A DNA stretch of 64,000 nt from Roseivirga sp. BDSF3-8. Its GTDB lineage: Bacteria > Bacteroidota > Bacteroidia > Cytophagales > Cyclobacteriaceae. The notes under the pieces were generated by a model, which saw only the letters and a list, made by a program, of their open reading frames with translations, had not been told where the DNA came from and ran no database searches. The stretch covers positions 1,463,001-1,527,000 of the forward strand of contig NZ_JBGNFV010000001.1 in assembly GCF_041449215.1 (NCBI RefSeq). The letters are read 5' to 3'. The position numbers and the translations under genes were made by a program. This document shows positions 45,849-55,335 of the stretch, one piece after another. Each line of letters starts with the position of its first letter. The stretch's first letter is position 1.

Positions 45849-46964
45849 CTAAAAAAATTCTTTCATACGCTCGAAGAATCCTTTCTCGTTCTTCCCCGGT
45901 TTAGGGGTGAAATTGGGTGATTCTCTCAGGCGCTCAAGGAGTTCCTTCTCCTCTTTACTGAGGCTTTTGGGTGTCCAGACGTTCACATATATGAGCTGGT
46001 CACCAGTGCCGTAGCCATCTAGCTCTTTAATGCCTTTGCCTCTAAGTCTTAAAACTTTACCGCTTTGAGTGCCTGGCTCTATCTTGATCTTGACCTTACC
46101 ATCAATAGTAGGTACTTCGACCTGGGTGCCAAGGGCAGCATCGGCGAAGTTAATGTACAGATCAAAGATGATGTTATTTCCCTCACGCTTGAGCTCATCG
46201 TCTTCTACACCTTCTACAAGAATGAGAAGATCACCGGGTACACCTCCACCGGGAGCCATATTACCTTTACCGGACATGCTTAGCTGCATCCCGTCACTTA
46301 CACCGGCAGGAATCTTCACATTGATAACCTCTTCCTGTGGCTTCAGGCCTGAGGGGTCGACTCCATTAGGACGCTGGTCTACTACCTGACCGCTGCCATT
46401 ACAGGCTGTACAGGTGGTGGCTGAGACCATCTGGCCGAGCATGGTATTAACTACTTTGCGCTGCTGGCCTGAGCCGTTACAGGTAGGGCATGACTTGAAG
46501 GTAACTCCGTCGGCCATAACCATACGGTTTACCTTGATCTTTTTATCGGCTCCGTGAGCCATTTCCTTGAGGGTAAGCTTTAGCTTTATACGCAGGTTGG
46601 TCCCTTTACGCACTCTGCGGCCACGGCCACCTCCGGAGAAGAAGCTCTCGAAGGGATTGCCGCCTCCACCGAAGATATCCCCGAACTGGGAGAATATATC
46701 ATCCATGGACATGCCGCCTCCTCCACCGAAGCCACCTCCGTTTACACCCTGATGACCGAAGCGGTCATAGCGCTGGCGCTTCTCATCGTTACTGAGAACT
46801 TCGTAGGCTTCGGCAGCTTCTTTAAATTTATCTTCAGCAGATGGATCTCCCTGATTCTTATCGGGATGAAACTTGATGGCTATTTTCCGATAGGCCTTCT
46901 TAATCTCATCCTTAGAAGCAGAGCGCTCCAGTCCCAGAATTTCGTAATAGTCTCTTTTGGTCAT
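45849..46964 (-). CDS. dnaJ: Chaperone DnaJ with a reduced zinc region
   Basis: DnaJ is the Hsp40 partner of DnaK. The 371-residue protein has the J-domain (HPD at residues 33-35), a Gly/Phe-rich linker (about 72-120) and C-terminal substrate domains. The zinc region has only two CxxCxGxG repeats (CPTCNGSG and CTACNGSG) where E. coli DnaJ has four, so only one zinc site can form. It is 3 bp after grpE and clearly co-transcribed with it. No dnaK is in the window. Confidence 0.94.
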   Translation of the reverse strand: MTKRDYYEILGLERSASKDEIKKAYRKIAIKFHPDKNQGDPSAEDKFKEAAEAYEVLSNDEKRQRYDRFGHQGVNGGGFGGGGGMSMDDIFSQFGDIFGGGGNPFESFFSGGGRGRRVRKGTNLRIKLKLTLKEMAHGADKKIKVNRMVMADGVTFKSCPTCNGSGQQRKVVNTMLGQMVSATTCTACNGSGQVVDQRPNGVDPSGLKPQEEVINVKIPAGVSDGMQLSMSGKGNMAPGGGVPGDLLILVEGVEDDELKREGNNIIFDLYINFADAALGTQVEVPTIDGKVKIKIEPGTQSGKVLRLRGKGIKELDGYGTGDQLIYVNVWTPKSLSKEEKELLERLRESPNFTPKPGKNEKGFFERMKEFF

Positions 46965-46967
46965 AAT

Positions 46968-47573
46968 TTATGATCCGATTACCACTTTTGCGTAGCGTAT
47001 CACTTTTTCTTCGAGGGTATAGCCCTTTTCGATAACGTCTACGATCTTTCCTTTAAGTTTTTCTTCAGGTGCGGGTATTTGGGTAATGGCTTCATGCACT
47101 TCGGGGTCGAAGTCGTCTCCTGCTTTTGTGCCCATAGGCTTTACGCCTTTAGACTCAAGGGCTTTTTTGAACTTATTGATGATGAGCTCCATGCCTTGAT
47201 CCAGCTCTTCGCCCTTTTCTTTATGGGCTTTTTGCGCCCGCTCAAAATCATCAATAACAGGCAGAAGGGATACTACGAGGCTCTCGTTGGCTGTTTTGAC
47301 CATTTCGAGCTTTTCCCGGCTGGTTCTTCTCCTGAAGTTTTCAAATTCAGAATAGAGGCGCAGGTACTTGTCTTTGAATTCCGTCAGTTCTACCTGCAGT
47401 TTCTCTGTTTCTGTCTTTTCGTCACCACTCTCTGCCTTTTCGGCAGTCTCTTCGTTTTCTTCGCCAGTAGCTTTACCGGCAACGTCCTCAGCAGCGTCGT
47501 TTTCTTCTACACTGGTGTTTTCTGCCGCTTTCATATTTTCCTGTTCGTTAAACTCGACTTTCTCTTTGCTCAT
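46968..47573 (-). CDS. grpE: Nucleotide exchange factor GrpE
   Basis: GrpE releases ADP from DnaK. The 201-residue protein has an acidic, Glu/Ala-rich N-terminus (about 1-60), a long helix (about 60-115, including LYSEFENFRRRTSREK) and the beta domain (HEAITQIPAPEEKLKGKIVDVIEKGYTLEEKVIRYAKVVI). It is upstream of dnaJ by 3 bp. The promoter is not identified; the 78-bp gap to obgE holds no exact Bacteroidota consensus. Confidence 0.95.
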   Translation of the reverse strand: MSKEKVEFNEQENMKAAENTSVEENDAAEDVAGKATGEENEETAEKAESGDEKTETEKLQVELTEFKDKYLRLYSEFENFRRRTSREKLEMVKTANESLVVSLLPVIDDFERAQKAHKEKGEELDQGMELIINKFKKALESKGVKPMGTKAGDDFDPEVHEAITQIPAPEEKLKGKIVDVIEKGYTLEEKVIRYAKVVIGS

Positions 47574-47651
47574 ATCCTATCGCTTTTTAATAGGTCGATT
47601 CAATTTTCTCAATTATGTTGCCAACTTGATTATACCTGTCAAGATGGCACC

Positions 47652-48668
47652 TTACTCATCTTCCAGCGCCTGATCGTAGCGGGTGAGTGTCTCCCATATG
47701 AGGTCTTTCAGTGAATCTATTCCCTTGCCTGTAACAGAGGAAATAAATAATGCCGGTATGCCCTGGGGAAGTTCTGCTTTCATCTCTTCTATCAGCTCCT
47801 GGTCCAGCATATCTGCCTTTGATACGGCTAGGAGACGATCTTTATCGAGTAGCTCGGGATTGTATTTTCCGAGTTCCTTCAGCAGAACCTGGTATTCCTC
47901 AGCTACATTATCCGCATCGGCGGGTACGAGAAAGAGGAGGATGGAATTTCGCTCAATGTGTCTGAGAAACCTTAGTCCGAGCCCTTTCCCCTCGGCAGCT
48001 CCTTCGATAATACCGGGAATATCGGCCATTACGAAAGACTTGAAGTCGCGATATCCCACTACGCCGAGGTTAGGGACGAGGGTGGTGAATGGATAGTCAG
48101 CTATTTCAGGCCTGGCTGCAGAAACAGCGCTGAGGAGGGTGGATTTACCAGCATTGGGAAAGCCTACGAGTCCTACATCGGCAAGGAGTTTAAGCTCCAG
48201 AATAATCCATACTTCCTGTCCGGGTTCACCGGGCTGTGCATGTCTGGGGGCCTGGTTGGTGCTGCTTTTGAAGTGGTCGTTGCCGAGCCCTCCGCGGCCG
48301 CCCGGGGTAAGTATTGCCTCCTGACCGTCTTCTGTAATTTCAAGAAGTTTATCGCCTGTCTCGGCTACACGTGCGACGGTACCCAGGGGTACCTCGAGGA
48401 TAATATCTTCTCCATCGGCACCGGTTCGTTTGCCTCCCTCACCGGGCTTTCCATTACCGGCGATCACATGCTTTTTATATTTAAGGTGGAGCAATGTCCA
48501 AAGCTGGGCATTACCTCTGAGAATAATGTGCCCGCCACGACCGCCGTCGCCTCCGTCGGGGCCTCCTTTAGGAACGAACTTTTCCCTGCGGAAATGAGCG
48601 GAACCAGCGCCGCCGGCTCCTGAGCGGGAACAAAATTTTACGTAATCGATAAAGTTGGACTGTGCCAT
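47652..48668 (-). CDS. obgE: GTPase ObgE
   Basis: Obg is an essential GTPase involved in 50S ribosome assembly and stress responses. The 338-residue protein has the Gly-rich Obg fold (1-158: [22 protein letters not shown]) and the GTPase domain with G1 [10 protein letters not shown]3 [10 protein letters not shown]4 VSKADML and G5 FISSVTGKG. The C-terminal OCT domain found in some relatives is absent. It is downstream of adk on the same strand, but a terminator hairpin separates them. Confidence 0.96.
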   Translation of the reverse strand: MAQSNFIDYVKFCSRSGAGGAGSAHFRREKFVPKGGPDGGDGGRGGHIILRGNAQLWTLLHLKYKKHVIAGNGKPGEGGKRTGADGEDIILEVPLGTVARVAETGDKLLEITEDGQEAILTPGGRGGLGNDHFKSSTNQAPRHAQPGEPGQEVWIILELKLLADVGLVGFPNAGKSTLLSAVSAARPEIADYPFTTLVPNLGVVGYRDFKSFVMADIPGIIEGAAEGKGLGLRFLRHIERNSILLFLVPADADNVAEEYQVLLKELGKYNPELLDKDRLLAVSKADMLDQELIEEMKAELPQGIPALFISSVTGKGIDSLKDLIWETLTRYDQALEDE

Positions 48669-48681
48669 AAGTAAGGGGAAT

Positions 48682-48721
48682 AAAAAATGCTCACTAACGA
48701 ATACACGTTAATGAGCATTTT
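48682..48721 (-). terminator. Terminator between adk and obgE
   Basis: Arms AAAATGCTCACTAACG and CGTTAATGAGCATTTT pair at 15 of 16 positions around a 6-base loop; on the minus strand a TTTTTT run follows. The obgE start is only about 14 bases beyond, so the obgE promoter must overlap or some readthrough occurs. Confidence 0.8.
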
Positions 48722-48743
48722 ATCATGAAATAAAGTTCACGGT

Positions 48744-49319
48744 TCAGGATAGCTTATCTATCTCGTGAATAATGCGGAAGAAAATATCTTCAATAGAGCC
48801 TACCCCATTGATGGATACGAACTTGCCCTTTTTATCGTAATAATTGGCTACGGGAAGGGTTTCGTCTTTATATACCTGTATCCTTTTTTCGATCTTGGCA
48901 GGGTCCTGGTCATCTACCCGACCTGAGGTCTTACCGCGCTCGGCGATACGAACTTTGAGCTCCTGGTCGGGCACCTCCAGGGCGATCATACCATTTATGC
49001 TCATGCCATTACGTGACATCATGCTATCAAGAGCTTCTGCCTGGGCCACTGTACGGGGGAATCCGTCAAAGATGAAGCCTTTTGGATCCGGAGTAGTGGC
49101 TATTTTTTCCTCTACCATACCGATAACAATGCTATCGGGTACGAGAAGGCCTTCATTCATGTATTCCTTGGCTTTAAGTCCGAGGGGGGTACCTTCACCA
49201 AGGTGCATTCTGAAAAGATCACCGGTAGCAATATGGGTGAGGTTATATTTGTCAATCAGTTTGGCACTCTGTGTACCCTTTCCGGCACCGGGAGGGCCAA
49301 ATAATATGATATTAAGCAT
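48744..49319 (-). CDS. adk: Adenylate kinase
   Basis: Adk interconverts ATP, ADP and AMP. The 191-residue protein is the short form without a zinc-type lid: LFGPPGAGKGTQSAKL (Walker A), IATGDLFRMHLGEGTPLG, FIFDGFPRTVAQAEAL and GRVDDQDPAKIEKRI. It lies 73 bp downstream of hpt on the same strand, and both act in purine nucleotide metabolism. Confidence 0.96.
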   Translation of the reverse strand: MLNIILFGPPGAGKGTQSAKLIDKYNLTHIATGDLFRMHLGEGTPLGLKAKEYMNEGLLVPDSIVIGMVEEKIATTPDPKGFIFDGFPRTVAQAEALDSMMSRNGMSINGMIALEVPDQELKVRIAERGKTSGRVDDQDPAKIEKRIQVYKDETLPVANYYDKKGKFVSINGVGSIEDIFFRIIHEIDKLS

Positions 49320-49392
49320 TATCGATATAGGTTTACCAGTCAGTCAAAGAGATAAATAAAATTCAATATAGGCAAAGATTTAAAAATGGGGC

Positions 49393-49929
49393 CTAGGAAG
49401 AACTTTCAGAAAGTTGGTAAATATCCCGGAGGTTTCTGCCATAGCCGTCATAGTCAAGTCCATACCCCACCACAAATTTATTAGGAATCGAGAAACCCAC
49501 GTATTCCAGGTCAATGTCTCTTTTAAGGGCATCGGGCTTGAATAATAAGGTACAGATGGCAACAGATGCTGGCTTGAACTTTTCAATGTCTCCTAAAAGA
49601 TGGTGCATTGTGTGACCAGTATCCACGATGTCTTCTATGATGATAATATCTCTGCCTTTTACCTCGTCATTAAGGCCAATGAGTTCTTTAATTTCTCCTG
49701 TACTGTCCATATTCTGGTAGCTGGAGAACTTGACAAAAGAAATTTCCGACCTGATGGATATCTCCTTCATGAGGTCGGCAGCAAACATAAAAGAGCCGTT
49801 AAGCACACTGACAAAAAGGGGGTTTTTCTCGGCATAGCTTTTATTGACATCCCGTGAGATTTCCCTGATACGTGTCAGAATCTGCTCCTCAAATATATAC
49901 GGTTCAAATTCCTTGTCCCTGATAGTCAT
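49393..49929 (-). CDS. hpt: Hypoxanthine phosphoribosyltransferase
   Basis: This purine salvage enzyme joins hypoxanthine or guanine to PRPP. From ATG 49929 it has 178 residues, normal for the family. Motifs: FVSVLNGSFMFAADL, SFVKFSSYQNMDSTG, the PRPP loop IIIIEDIVDTGHTM, and KFVVGYGLDYDGYGRNL. The frame is open further upstream to 50025, but that stretch covers the promoter and leader hairpin and is not conserved, so I reject it. It is followed by adk. Confidence 0.94.
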   Translation of the reverse strand: MTIRDKEFEPYIFEEQILTRIREISRDVNKSYAEKNPLFVSVLNGSFMFAADLMKEISIRSEISFVKFSSYQNMDSTGEIKELIGLNDEVKGRDIIIIEDIVDTGHTMHHLLGDIEKFKPASVAICTLLFKPDALKRDIDLEYVGFSIPNKFVVGYGLDYDGYGRNLRDIYQLSESSS

Positions 49930-49940
49930 GGGGCGTAGTA

Positions 49941-49976
49941 AAAATAAAAAATGCCCTGCAACCGGCCGGTCAGGGC
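49941..49976 (-). promoter_or_regulatory. Terminator-like hairpin in the hpt leader
   Basis: On the minus strand GCCCTG and CAGGGC flank a further self-complementary ACCGGCCGGT, followed by ATTTTTTATTTTT, and the hpt ATG follows within about 25 bases. It sits downstream of the candidate hpt -7 element, so it would be inside the hpt message. It could be an attenuator, or simply a 5' stabilising stem or second terminator for the upstream gene. Confidence 0.5.
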
Positions 49977-49982
49977 TTTGCG

Positions 49983-49990
49983 CAAATATA
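49983..49990 (-). promoter_or_regulatory. Candidate -7 element of hpt
   Basis: TATATTTG on the minus strand matches TAnnTTTG exactly and lies between the M42 gene terminator and the hpt leader hairpin. No -33 TTTG is visible because the terminator hairpin occupies that region. It supports the start at 49929. Confidence 0.5.
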
Positions 49991-50015
49991 AAAAAAACCG
50001 GCGAAGGGTCACCGG
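49989..50015 (-). terminator. Terminator of the M42 peptidase gene
   Basis: On the minus strand CCGGTGA and TCGCCGG pair (one G-U) around CCCT and are followed by a run of T that abuts the hpt -7 element. Confidence 0.7.
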
Positions 50016-50034
50016 AGTATGGCAAGAAACCTTA

Positions 50035-50946
50035 TTACAGCTTTGCCATTAGCTCTTTATACAGGGCAATCATACATTCAATGTCATGCTTATGCACTTT
50101 TTCATCAGGTGAATGTACGTTATCTTCGGGGGCTCCCACAAAGCACCAGTCAAAGGGGTAAGGGCTCTGCTGAAGCTCACGGCCGTCACTGCTTCCACTT
50201 CCTTCGACTTCAAGCTGATAGTCTATACCGGACTCCTCAGCTATTTCGAGAATACGATCTACATACTTTTTACGGGGTATGTGGCGGTCTCTCAAGCTGA
50301 TGGCCACTCCTTTGCCATGATGCACGCCACCGGTGACCCAGGTTATATCGGAAATAAGGGCTTGTTTTACGCCATAGTTATGATGAATGTAACGGGCGAG
50401 AAAGGGAACGGACCCCCCTCCATGCTCTTCCCAGCAGGAGAATACGACACAGCCGTTTTCCAGTGTCTCGCACACTTTCAAGGCATTATAAACTCCGAGG
50501 CGATTGTCCATATAGCAGCACTGAACGTACTCCTGGCTTTCGCGGAAGTTGGTTTTAAACACGAGATCGGTGCCTCGTTGGATAGCGCGGCCGAATTTAT
50601 AGCTGAGTCCACCTTCGTCGTCGGCTAGGAGCTCACACTCTATGGGACCGAGGGCATCCTGTCCGGTAAGGCGGTAGCCGCTTTCAGACTGCGGGCCTCC
50701 TATGGGTACCAGTTGATCTTCGTACCGAACGGTAAACCCTATAGAGTCCATATGAGCAAAAATGGCGGTCCGGGGCTCACCAAAGACGAGGATAATACAG
50801 TCCTGAAAACTATCTCCGCTTATGACTTTGGGCTGGACGGTCCATTTTGACTTATTGGACTTCACATAATCCAGCACAAAATCAGTCATGGCTGATTCAT
50901 TGCCTGAAGGTGCATGTATCTCGCACAGGGTTTTAAGTAGCTCCAT
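50035..50946 (-). CDS. M42-family aminopeptidase
   Basis: The protein, 303 residues from ATG 50946, belongs to the M42/M20-like metallopeptidases related to FrvX: ICEIHAPSGNESAMTDFV at the start, FAHMDSIGF (first metal ligands), YMDNRLGVYNAL (bridging Asp), FSCWEEHGGGSVPF (catalytic Glu) and a final NVHSPDEKVHKHDIECM. It should remove N-terminal residues from short peptides in the cytoplasm. The longer frame to 50979 overlaps the -7 element at 50977-50984, so the inner start is preferred. Some M42 relatives act on other substrates. Confidence 0.88.
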   Translation of the reverse strand: MELLKTLCEIHAPSGNESAMTDFVLDYVKSNKSKWTVQPKVISGDSFQDCIILVFGEPRTAIFAHMDSIGFTVRYEDQLVPIGGPQSESGYRLTGQDALGPIECELLADDEGGLSYKFGRAIQRGTDLVFKTNFRESQEYVQCCYMDNRLGVYNALKVCETLENGCVVFSCWEEHGGGSVPFLARYIHHNYGVKQALISDITWVTGGVHHGKGVAISLRDRHIPRKKYVDRILEIAEESGIDYQLEVEGSGSSDGRELQQSPYPFDWCFVGAPEDNVHSPDEKVHKHDIECMIALYKELMAKL

Positions 50947-50976
50947 TAGTATTAGGATCGAATGTAAAGAAGGGCA

Positions 50977-50984
50977 CAAAGCTA
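50977..50984 (-). promoter_or_regulatory. -7 element of the M42 peptidase gene
   Basis: TAGCTTTG on the minus strand matches TAnnTTTG and lies about 31 bases before the ATG at 50946. No clear -33 element. It argues against the upstream start at 50979. Confidence 0.5.
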
Positions 50985-51151
50985 CCGGTTTTTAAGGGGA
51001 TAATCCTAACGGGCCGCGATGAGCAGAAACTGACAGCCGCATTTGCGGGCATATTTTGGCCAATATCCTATATAATCGCTGATAAATTCAGCTATATTTA
51101 GGGTTTGAATTTGCACGCTTATTCAACTACGCGCTAAACAGAAAGCCTGAC

Positions 51152-51811
51152 GTGACCAACGGCACCTTTATATTAACGGATACGCATTCGGTGGCCAGTG
51201 AGTTTCTGGCTCAACTGAGAGACACAAAGGTACAAACTGACCGATCCAGATTCAGAAGGAATCTGCGCAGATTAGGTCAGATACTGGCCTATGAAATTAG
51301 CCGTCGTATGCCCTTTGAAGATACTACGGTACAGACACCTCTGGCAAAAACGGCAGCAGTAAGGCTGACGGAGTCTCCGGTGCTGGTAACGGTGATGCGT
51401 GCCGGCCTACCCTTTTACGATGGTTTTCTGGATTACTTTGACCGTTCGGAAAGTGGATTTATCGGAGCATTTCGTGAAGAAGAGTCTTCGGATGGTGAAG
51501 TAAGTGTGGCACTGGAGTATGCCGCCCTCCCCGACACGGCTGGGCGCCCGGTACTTCTGGCAGACCCTATGTTAGCCACCGGAAAGTCGCTACTCTACGC
51601 GGTAGAGGCTATTAATAAACAGGGCAAACCGTCTCACTTGTATATTGCTTCAGCGATAGCGGCACCAGAAGGTGTGAATTACCTGAAAGATAATATCCGC
51701 CAGCCTTTCAGCCTGTGGGTAGGTGCAGTAGATGAAAAGCTGAATGCAAATGCCTTCATTGTGCCTGGCCTGGGCGATGCGGGGGACCTGGCCTTTGGCC
51801 CGAAAAACTAA
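51152..51811 (+). CDS. upp: Uracil phosphoribosyltransferase
   Basis: This pyrimidine salvage enzyme makes UMP from uracil and PRPP. The 219-residue protein has RRIGQ-like LRRLGQILAYEISRRM, VTVMRAGLPFYDGFLDYF, the PRPP loop VLLADPMLATGKSLLYAV and the end GLGDAGDLAFG. It starts with GTG at 51152; no better start is visible. It is followed after 13 bp by a cation exchanger gene. Confidence 0.94.
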   Translation: MTNGTFILTDTHSVASEFLAQLRDTKVQTDRSRFRRNLRRLGQILAYEISRRMPFEDTTVQTPLAKTAAVRLTESPVLVTVMRAGLPFYDGFLDYFDRSESGFIGAFREEESSDGEVSVALEYAALPDTAGRPVLLADPMLATGKSLLYAVEAINKQGKPSHLYIASAIAAPEGVNYLKDNIRQPFSLWVGAVDEKLNANAFIVPGLGDAGDLAFGPKN

Positions 51812-51824
51812 CTAAGCTATTTCC

Positions 51825-52775
51825 ATGCTTGAAAATATTGGACTCTTATTAGCCGGTTTGGTGATCCTGATAGTGGGAGGTGAGTTGCTTGTACGCGGTG
51901 CGTCCAGCATAGCGTTGCGGCTGCACCTTTCTCCTCTGGTTGTAGGCCTGACTATAGTGGCTTTCGGTACGTCCGCCCCAGAAATGCTCATCAGTATAAA
52001 ATCTGCCCTGGCTGGCAGCCCTGACCTGGCTATGGGCAATGTGGTAGGCAGTAATATTTGTAACCTGGCCCTGGTGCTTGGGATCACCACGATCATAAAC
52101 CCTGTAAAAGTACAGGGAACGAGCCTAAAGATAGACTGGCCGATGACGTTCGGGGCAAGTGTGTTGCTTTATCTGACTGCACAGAACGGCCTGATAACTA
52201 TTTGGGAAGGGATCTGCTTCATTTTGATCCTGATTGCCTATAACTGGTATATCATCCGCAGATCGCGCCGGGAAACCAAAGCGATGAAATTATTAGAGGA
52301 AGAACTTGATATTCCTGCGGCTCCATCCAAACATTTATGGAAGGATCTGATGTTTATACTAATAGGATGTATCGGGCTTTACTATGGAGCTGAATGGTTT
52401 GTGGGTGGTGCTCAGTCACTGGCCGTTTACCTTGGCGTTACGGAACGGATAATAGGTCTTACTGTATTGGCTCTGGGTACCAGCTTACCAGAATTGGTAA
52501 CAGCCTGTATAGCCTCTTTTAAGAAGGAAACGGATATCGCGCTAGGCAATCTGTTGGGTTCAAATATTTTTAACATTCTCTCGATATTAGGCGTGACCAG
52601 TGTGATTCAATCTGTCTCTGTAAGTGATGCTATCCTGGAGATAGACATGCTATGGATGCTGGGCATAACTTTTTTAGTTTTCCTTATGATGCTGCACAGG
52701 CGGCAAATCTTTCGTTATGAAGGGATTATCCTGTTGGGCATTTATTTTTTCTACACGTACCTGATTATGTTTTAA
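51825..52775 (+). CDS. Calcium/sodium antiporter, CaCA (YrbG) family
   Basis: The 316-residue protein has about ten transmembrane helices and the two inverted alpha-repeats of the family: GLTIVAFGTSAPEMLISI with GNVVGSNICNLALVLG, and GLTVLALGTSLPELVTA with GNLLGSNIFNILSILG. The GTSxPE motifs carry the ion-binding Glu residues. It would exchange Na+ for Ca2+ across the inner membrane. It follows upp by 13 bp and abuts the next small membrane gene. Confidence 0.93.
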   Translation: MLENIGLLLAGLVILIVGGELLVRGASSIALRLHLSPLVVGLTIVAFGTSAPEMLISIKSALAGSPDLAMGNVVGSNICNLALVLGITTIINPVKVQGTSLKIDWPMTFGASVLLYLTAQNGLITIWEGICFILILIAYNWYIIRRSRRETKAMKLLEEELDIPAAPSKHLWKDLMFILIGCIGLYYGAEWFVGGAQSLAVYLGVTERIIGLTVLALGTSLPELVTACIASFKKETDIALGNLLGSNIFNILSILGVTSVIQSVSVSDAILEIDMLWMLGITFLVFLMMLHRRQIFRYEGIILLGIYFFYTYLIMF

Positions 52776-53213
52776 ATGGAAATAGGTAAATACTTATCTG
52801 TCTATCTTCTGAGTATGCTAAAATTCATCGCCGGCCCTACTATGGGCCCGGCCATGGGATTTACCTGGCTGGAGACAGTTATAGTCACTATTCTGGGGAT
52901 GATGACGAGTGTTCTGATATTTACCTTTTTCGGAAAACAGATCAGGGCCTGGTACATGAAACGGCGGGGAAACAAAAAGCCTAAGCGATTTACCAAAAGA
53001 AATCGCCGCTTTGTATTTATCTGGAAGAAGTATGGTATTGCCGGGGTGGCTTTACTTACGCCTCTCATCTTTACACCAATCGGTGGTGCCTTACTGGTAA
53101 GTACTCTGGGCGGGGAGGTTCGCAAAACCCTGATTTACATGCTGCTAAGCGCCATACTGTGGTCTTCGGCCATGTCTACTATATTTCACTTTGCTATCAA
53201 GCATGCGATATAG
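52776..53213 (+). CDS. Small inner-membrane protein, small multi-drug export-like
   Basis: The 145-residue protein has about four hydrophobic segments (about 8-28, 32-52, 85-108 and 115-135) separated by a very basic loop (YMKRRGNKKPKRFTKRNRR). The second half, YGIAGVALLTPLIFTPIGGALLVSTLGG, resembles the small multi-drug export protein family, but the match is by eye only. Its ATG directly abuts the stop of the antiporter gene, so the two are co-translated and may act together. Confidence 0.6.
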   Translation: MEIGKYLSVYLLSMLKFIAGPTMGPAMGFTWLETVIVTILGMMTSVLIFTFFGKQIRAWYMKRRGNKKPKRFTKRNRRFVFIWKKYGIAGVALLTPLIFTPIGGALLVSTLGGEVRKTLIYMLLSAILWSSAMSTIFHFAIKHAI

Positions 53214-53259
53214 CTGAAGGAACTCTATTTGAAGGCTACTGAAAGCAGACAGGAACTTA

Positions 53260-54168
53260 TTATTCCTGCCCCTGGTCGTCATCTAACAATTCAATGTCCT
53301 GAATAAGGACTTTTTTGGCAATAGACTTTCCGGTAATGGTGGCTGCCAGGCCGCCCATGGCTGTCTCTTTGTAGCGCTCTTCCATGCTTTGCCCTACTTC
53401 TCCCATTGCATCGATGCACTCATCTACCGGAATAACGGCACTAACCTGTGCGAGGGCAATCTGTGCAGAAGAATTGGCGATTGCAGCGGCACTGGCATTA
53501 CGTACCACACAGGGTACTTCGACGAGGCCGGCCACGGGGTCGCAAACTAAGCCTAGCATACACTGAATAGTGATGGCCACTGCATTAAATACCTGATCAA
53601 CATCTCCTCCGAGGCAGTATACTATAGCGCCGGCTGCCATTGCTGCTGCGGAGCCTGTCTCAGCCTGGCAGCCTCCTACAGCACCAGCCAGTGAGGCTTT
53701 TCGTTCGATAATGAGGGCAATTCCTGCGGAAACGAGTAGTCCTTCGTGAATCTGCCTGTCTTCGAGCTTGTGCAACTCCTGCAGGGTGACGAGCACTCCG
53801 GGGAGAATGCCTGAGGCACCGGCAGTGGGTGCTGCTACAATACGGCCCATACAGCTATTCACTTCTTTGGCTGCGAGGGCTCTGCTGATAAGCTTTTGAA
53901 ATTCGGGGGAGAGAACGGAAACGGGATGGTTAAAGACTTTTTTAGCGCCATTATTAATCATGCCACTCCTGCTGGACATCTCTTCATTGAGTCCGGCATG
54001 AACGGCCTCCTTCATCACATCATAGGCCTTTTGGAGGTGGGCCCACACTTCGGCTTCCTCATGCCCACGCTGTTCTTTTTCATAGGTTAGCACAGGCTCA
54101 TACAGCTTGCTGCTATTTTCCTGACAATAGGTTTTCCAGCCGGCAAAGTCGTCAAACAGTAGGCTCAT
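53260..54168 (-). CDS. sdaAA: L-serine dehydratase, iron-sulfur-dependent, alpha subunit
   Basis: The enzyme deaminates L-serine to pyruvate using a 4Fe-4S cluster. The 302-residue protein is the alpha-type domain: NSCMGRIVAAPTAGASGILPGV, GGCQAETGSAAAMAAGA, CMLGLVCDPVAGLVEVPCVVRN and the tail MGGLAATITGKSIAKK. The cysteines for the cluster are present. The beta domain is not fused here and no beta gene is adjacent, so it must lie elsewhere if the enzyme is complete. Confidence 0.9.
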   Translation of the reverse strand: MSLLFDDFAGWKTYCQENSSKLYEPVLTYEKEQRGHEEAEVWAHLQKAYDVMKEAVHAGLNEEMSSRSGMINNGAKKVFNHPVSVLSPEFQKLISRALAAKEVNSCMGRIVAAPTAGASGILPGVLVTLQELHKLEDRQIHEGLLVSAGIALIIERKASLAGAVGGCQAETGSAAAMAAGAIVYCLGGDVDQVFNAVAITIQCMLGLVCDPVAGLVEVPCVVRNASAAAIANSSAQIALAQVSAVIPVDECIDAMGEVGQSMEERYKETAMGGLAATITGKSIAKKVLIQDIELLDDDQGQE

Positions 54169-54260
54169 AATTCTTGGGTTTTCTGATTCACTAGGCAGGC
54201 AATTTCCTGCTTTCAGATAACAAAATTCGACATTGCTTTGTCCTTACCCAAATGTTCCGG

Positions 54261-54287
54261 TTGAAAATAAATTTTACCCTATCTTTG
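54261..54287 (+). promoter_or_regulatory. Promoter of hemE
   Basis: TTG (54261-54263) followed after 16 bases by TATCTTTG (54280-54287), an exact -7 match. The element ends 4 bases before the ATG, so the message is leaderless or nearly so. Confidence 0.6.
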
Positions 54288-54291
54288 CCCC

Positions 54292-55329
54292 ATGCAATTA
54301 CAAAATGATCTGCTGCTGCGCGCAGCCCGAGGCGAAAAGACTGAAAGAACTCCTGTATGGCTCATGCGCCAGGCCGGAAGGATACTTCCTGAGTACCGCG
54401 CAGTCCGTAACAGCCTGAGTGGCTTTATCGAATTGGTGCAGACACCTGAACTGGCAGCTGAGGTAACTATACAACCGGTAGACTTGCTGGGGGTGGATGC
54501 AGCGATCATTTTTTCAGATATCCTGGTGATACCTGAGGCTATGGGCCTGCCCTATGAAATGGTGGAGAAAAAGGGGCCTTTCTTTCCTGACACTATCCGT
54601 AGTGAGAAGGACATGAAGGGGTTGAGGCAGGCAGATCCTGAATCTGACCTTGGGTATGTACTGGAAGCTATACGGATCACTAAGAGGGAGCTTAATGGCA
54701 GAGTCCCACTTATCGGGTTTGCGGGAGCCCCCTGGACGATTTTTGCTTACATGACGGAGGGTAGCGGCAGTAAAACCTTTAGCGTGGCGAGGGGACTTCT
54801 GTATCGTAACCCAGCACTGGCTCATGCTCTGCTGGAGAAAATCACAGATTCCACAATTGCTTACCTTAAAGCGCAGATAGCCGCAGGGGCAGATATTGTG
54901 CAGGTATTTGATAGCTGGGCGGGCATTTTATCACCGGATCAGTATGAGGCATTTTCGCTGAAGTATATCGATAAAATATGCCGCGCTATTACGGAGGTGC
55001 CGGTTACTGTATTTGCAAAAGGAGCTTACTTTGCCAGAAAAGCGATAGGTAAGCTGGACTGCCGCACGGTAGGCCTGGACTGGAACATGGACATTCAGGA
55101 GTCCAGAGAGCTGGTAGGTAAGGAAAAGACTCTGCAGGGCAATCTGGACCCCTGTGCACTATATGGCAGCTATGACCAGGTAAGGGAAGCTACAAAGAAG
55201 ATGCTGGACGCCTTTGGGCCTTACAGACATATCGCAAATCTGGGGCATGGGGTTTATCCGGATACGGACCCTGACAAAGTCCGTTGCTTTATTGACACGG
55301 TAAAGGAGTACAGTACGACTCTGCGCTGA
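54292..55329 (+). CDS. hemE: Uroporphyrinogen decarboxylase
   Basis: HemE removes four carboxyl groups from uroporphyrinogen III in heme synthesis. The 345-residue length is normal. Motifs: [17 protein letters not shown], the [14 protein letters not shown] strand (with the catalytic Asp), [29 protein letters not shown] and [12 protein letters not shown]. The short-leader promoter is just upstream. It converges with a GrpB-like gene with a 6-bp gap. Confidence 0.96.
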   Translation: MQLQNDLLLRAARGEKTERTPVWLMRQAGRILPEYRAVRNSLSGFIELVQTPELAAEVTIQPVDLLGVDAAIIFSDILVIPEAMGLPYEMVEKKGPFFPDTIRSEKDMKGLRQADPESDLGYVLEAIRITKRELNGRVPLIGFAGAPWTIFAYMTEGSGSKTFSVARGLLYRNPALAHALLEKITDSTIAYLKAQIAAGADIVQVFDSWAGILSPDQYEAFSLKYIDKICRAITEVPVTVFAKGAYFARKAIGKLDCRTVGLDWNMDIQESRELVGKEKTLQGNLDPCALYGSYDQVREATKKMLDAFGPYRHIANLGHGVYPDTDPDKVRCFIDTVKEYSTTLR

Positions 55330-55335
55330 AAAAGG

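Noticed and set aside
47626-47645. TTGACA and TATAAT on the minus strand before grpE
   Set aside because: They are only 2 bases apart instead of about 17, and this phylum uses TAnnTTTG-type promoters.
49930-50025. N-terminal extension of hpt
   Set aside because: The 32 residues would cover the promoter, the leader hairpin and a U-rich tract and do not resemble Hpt.
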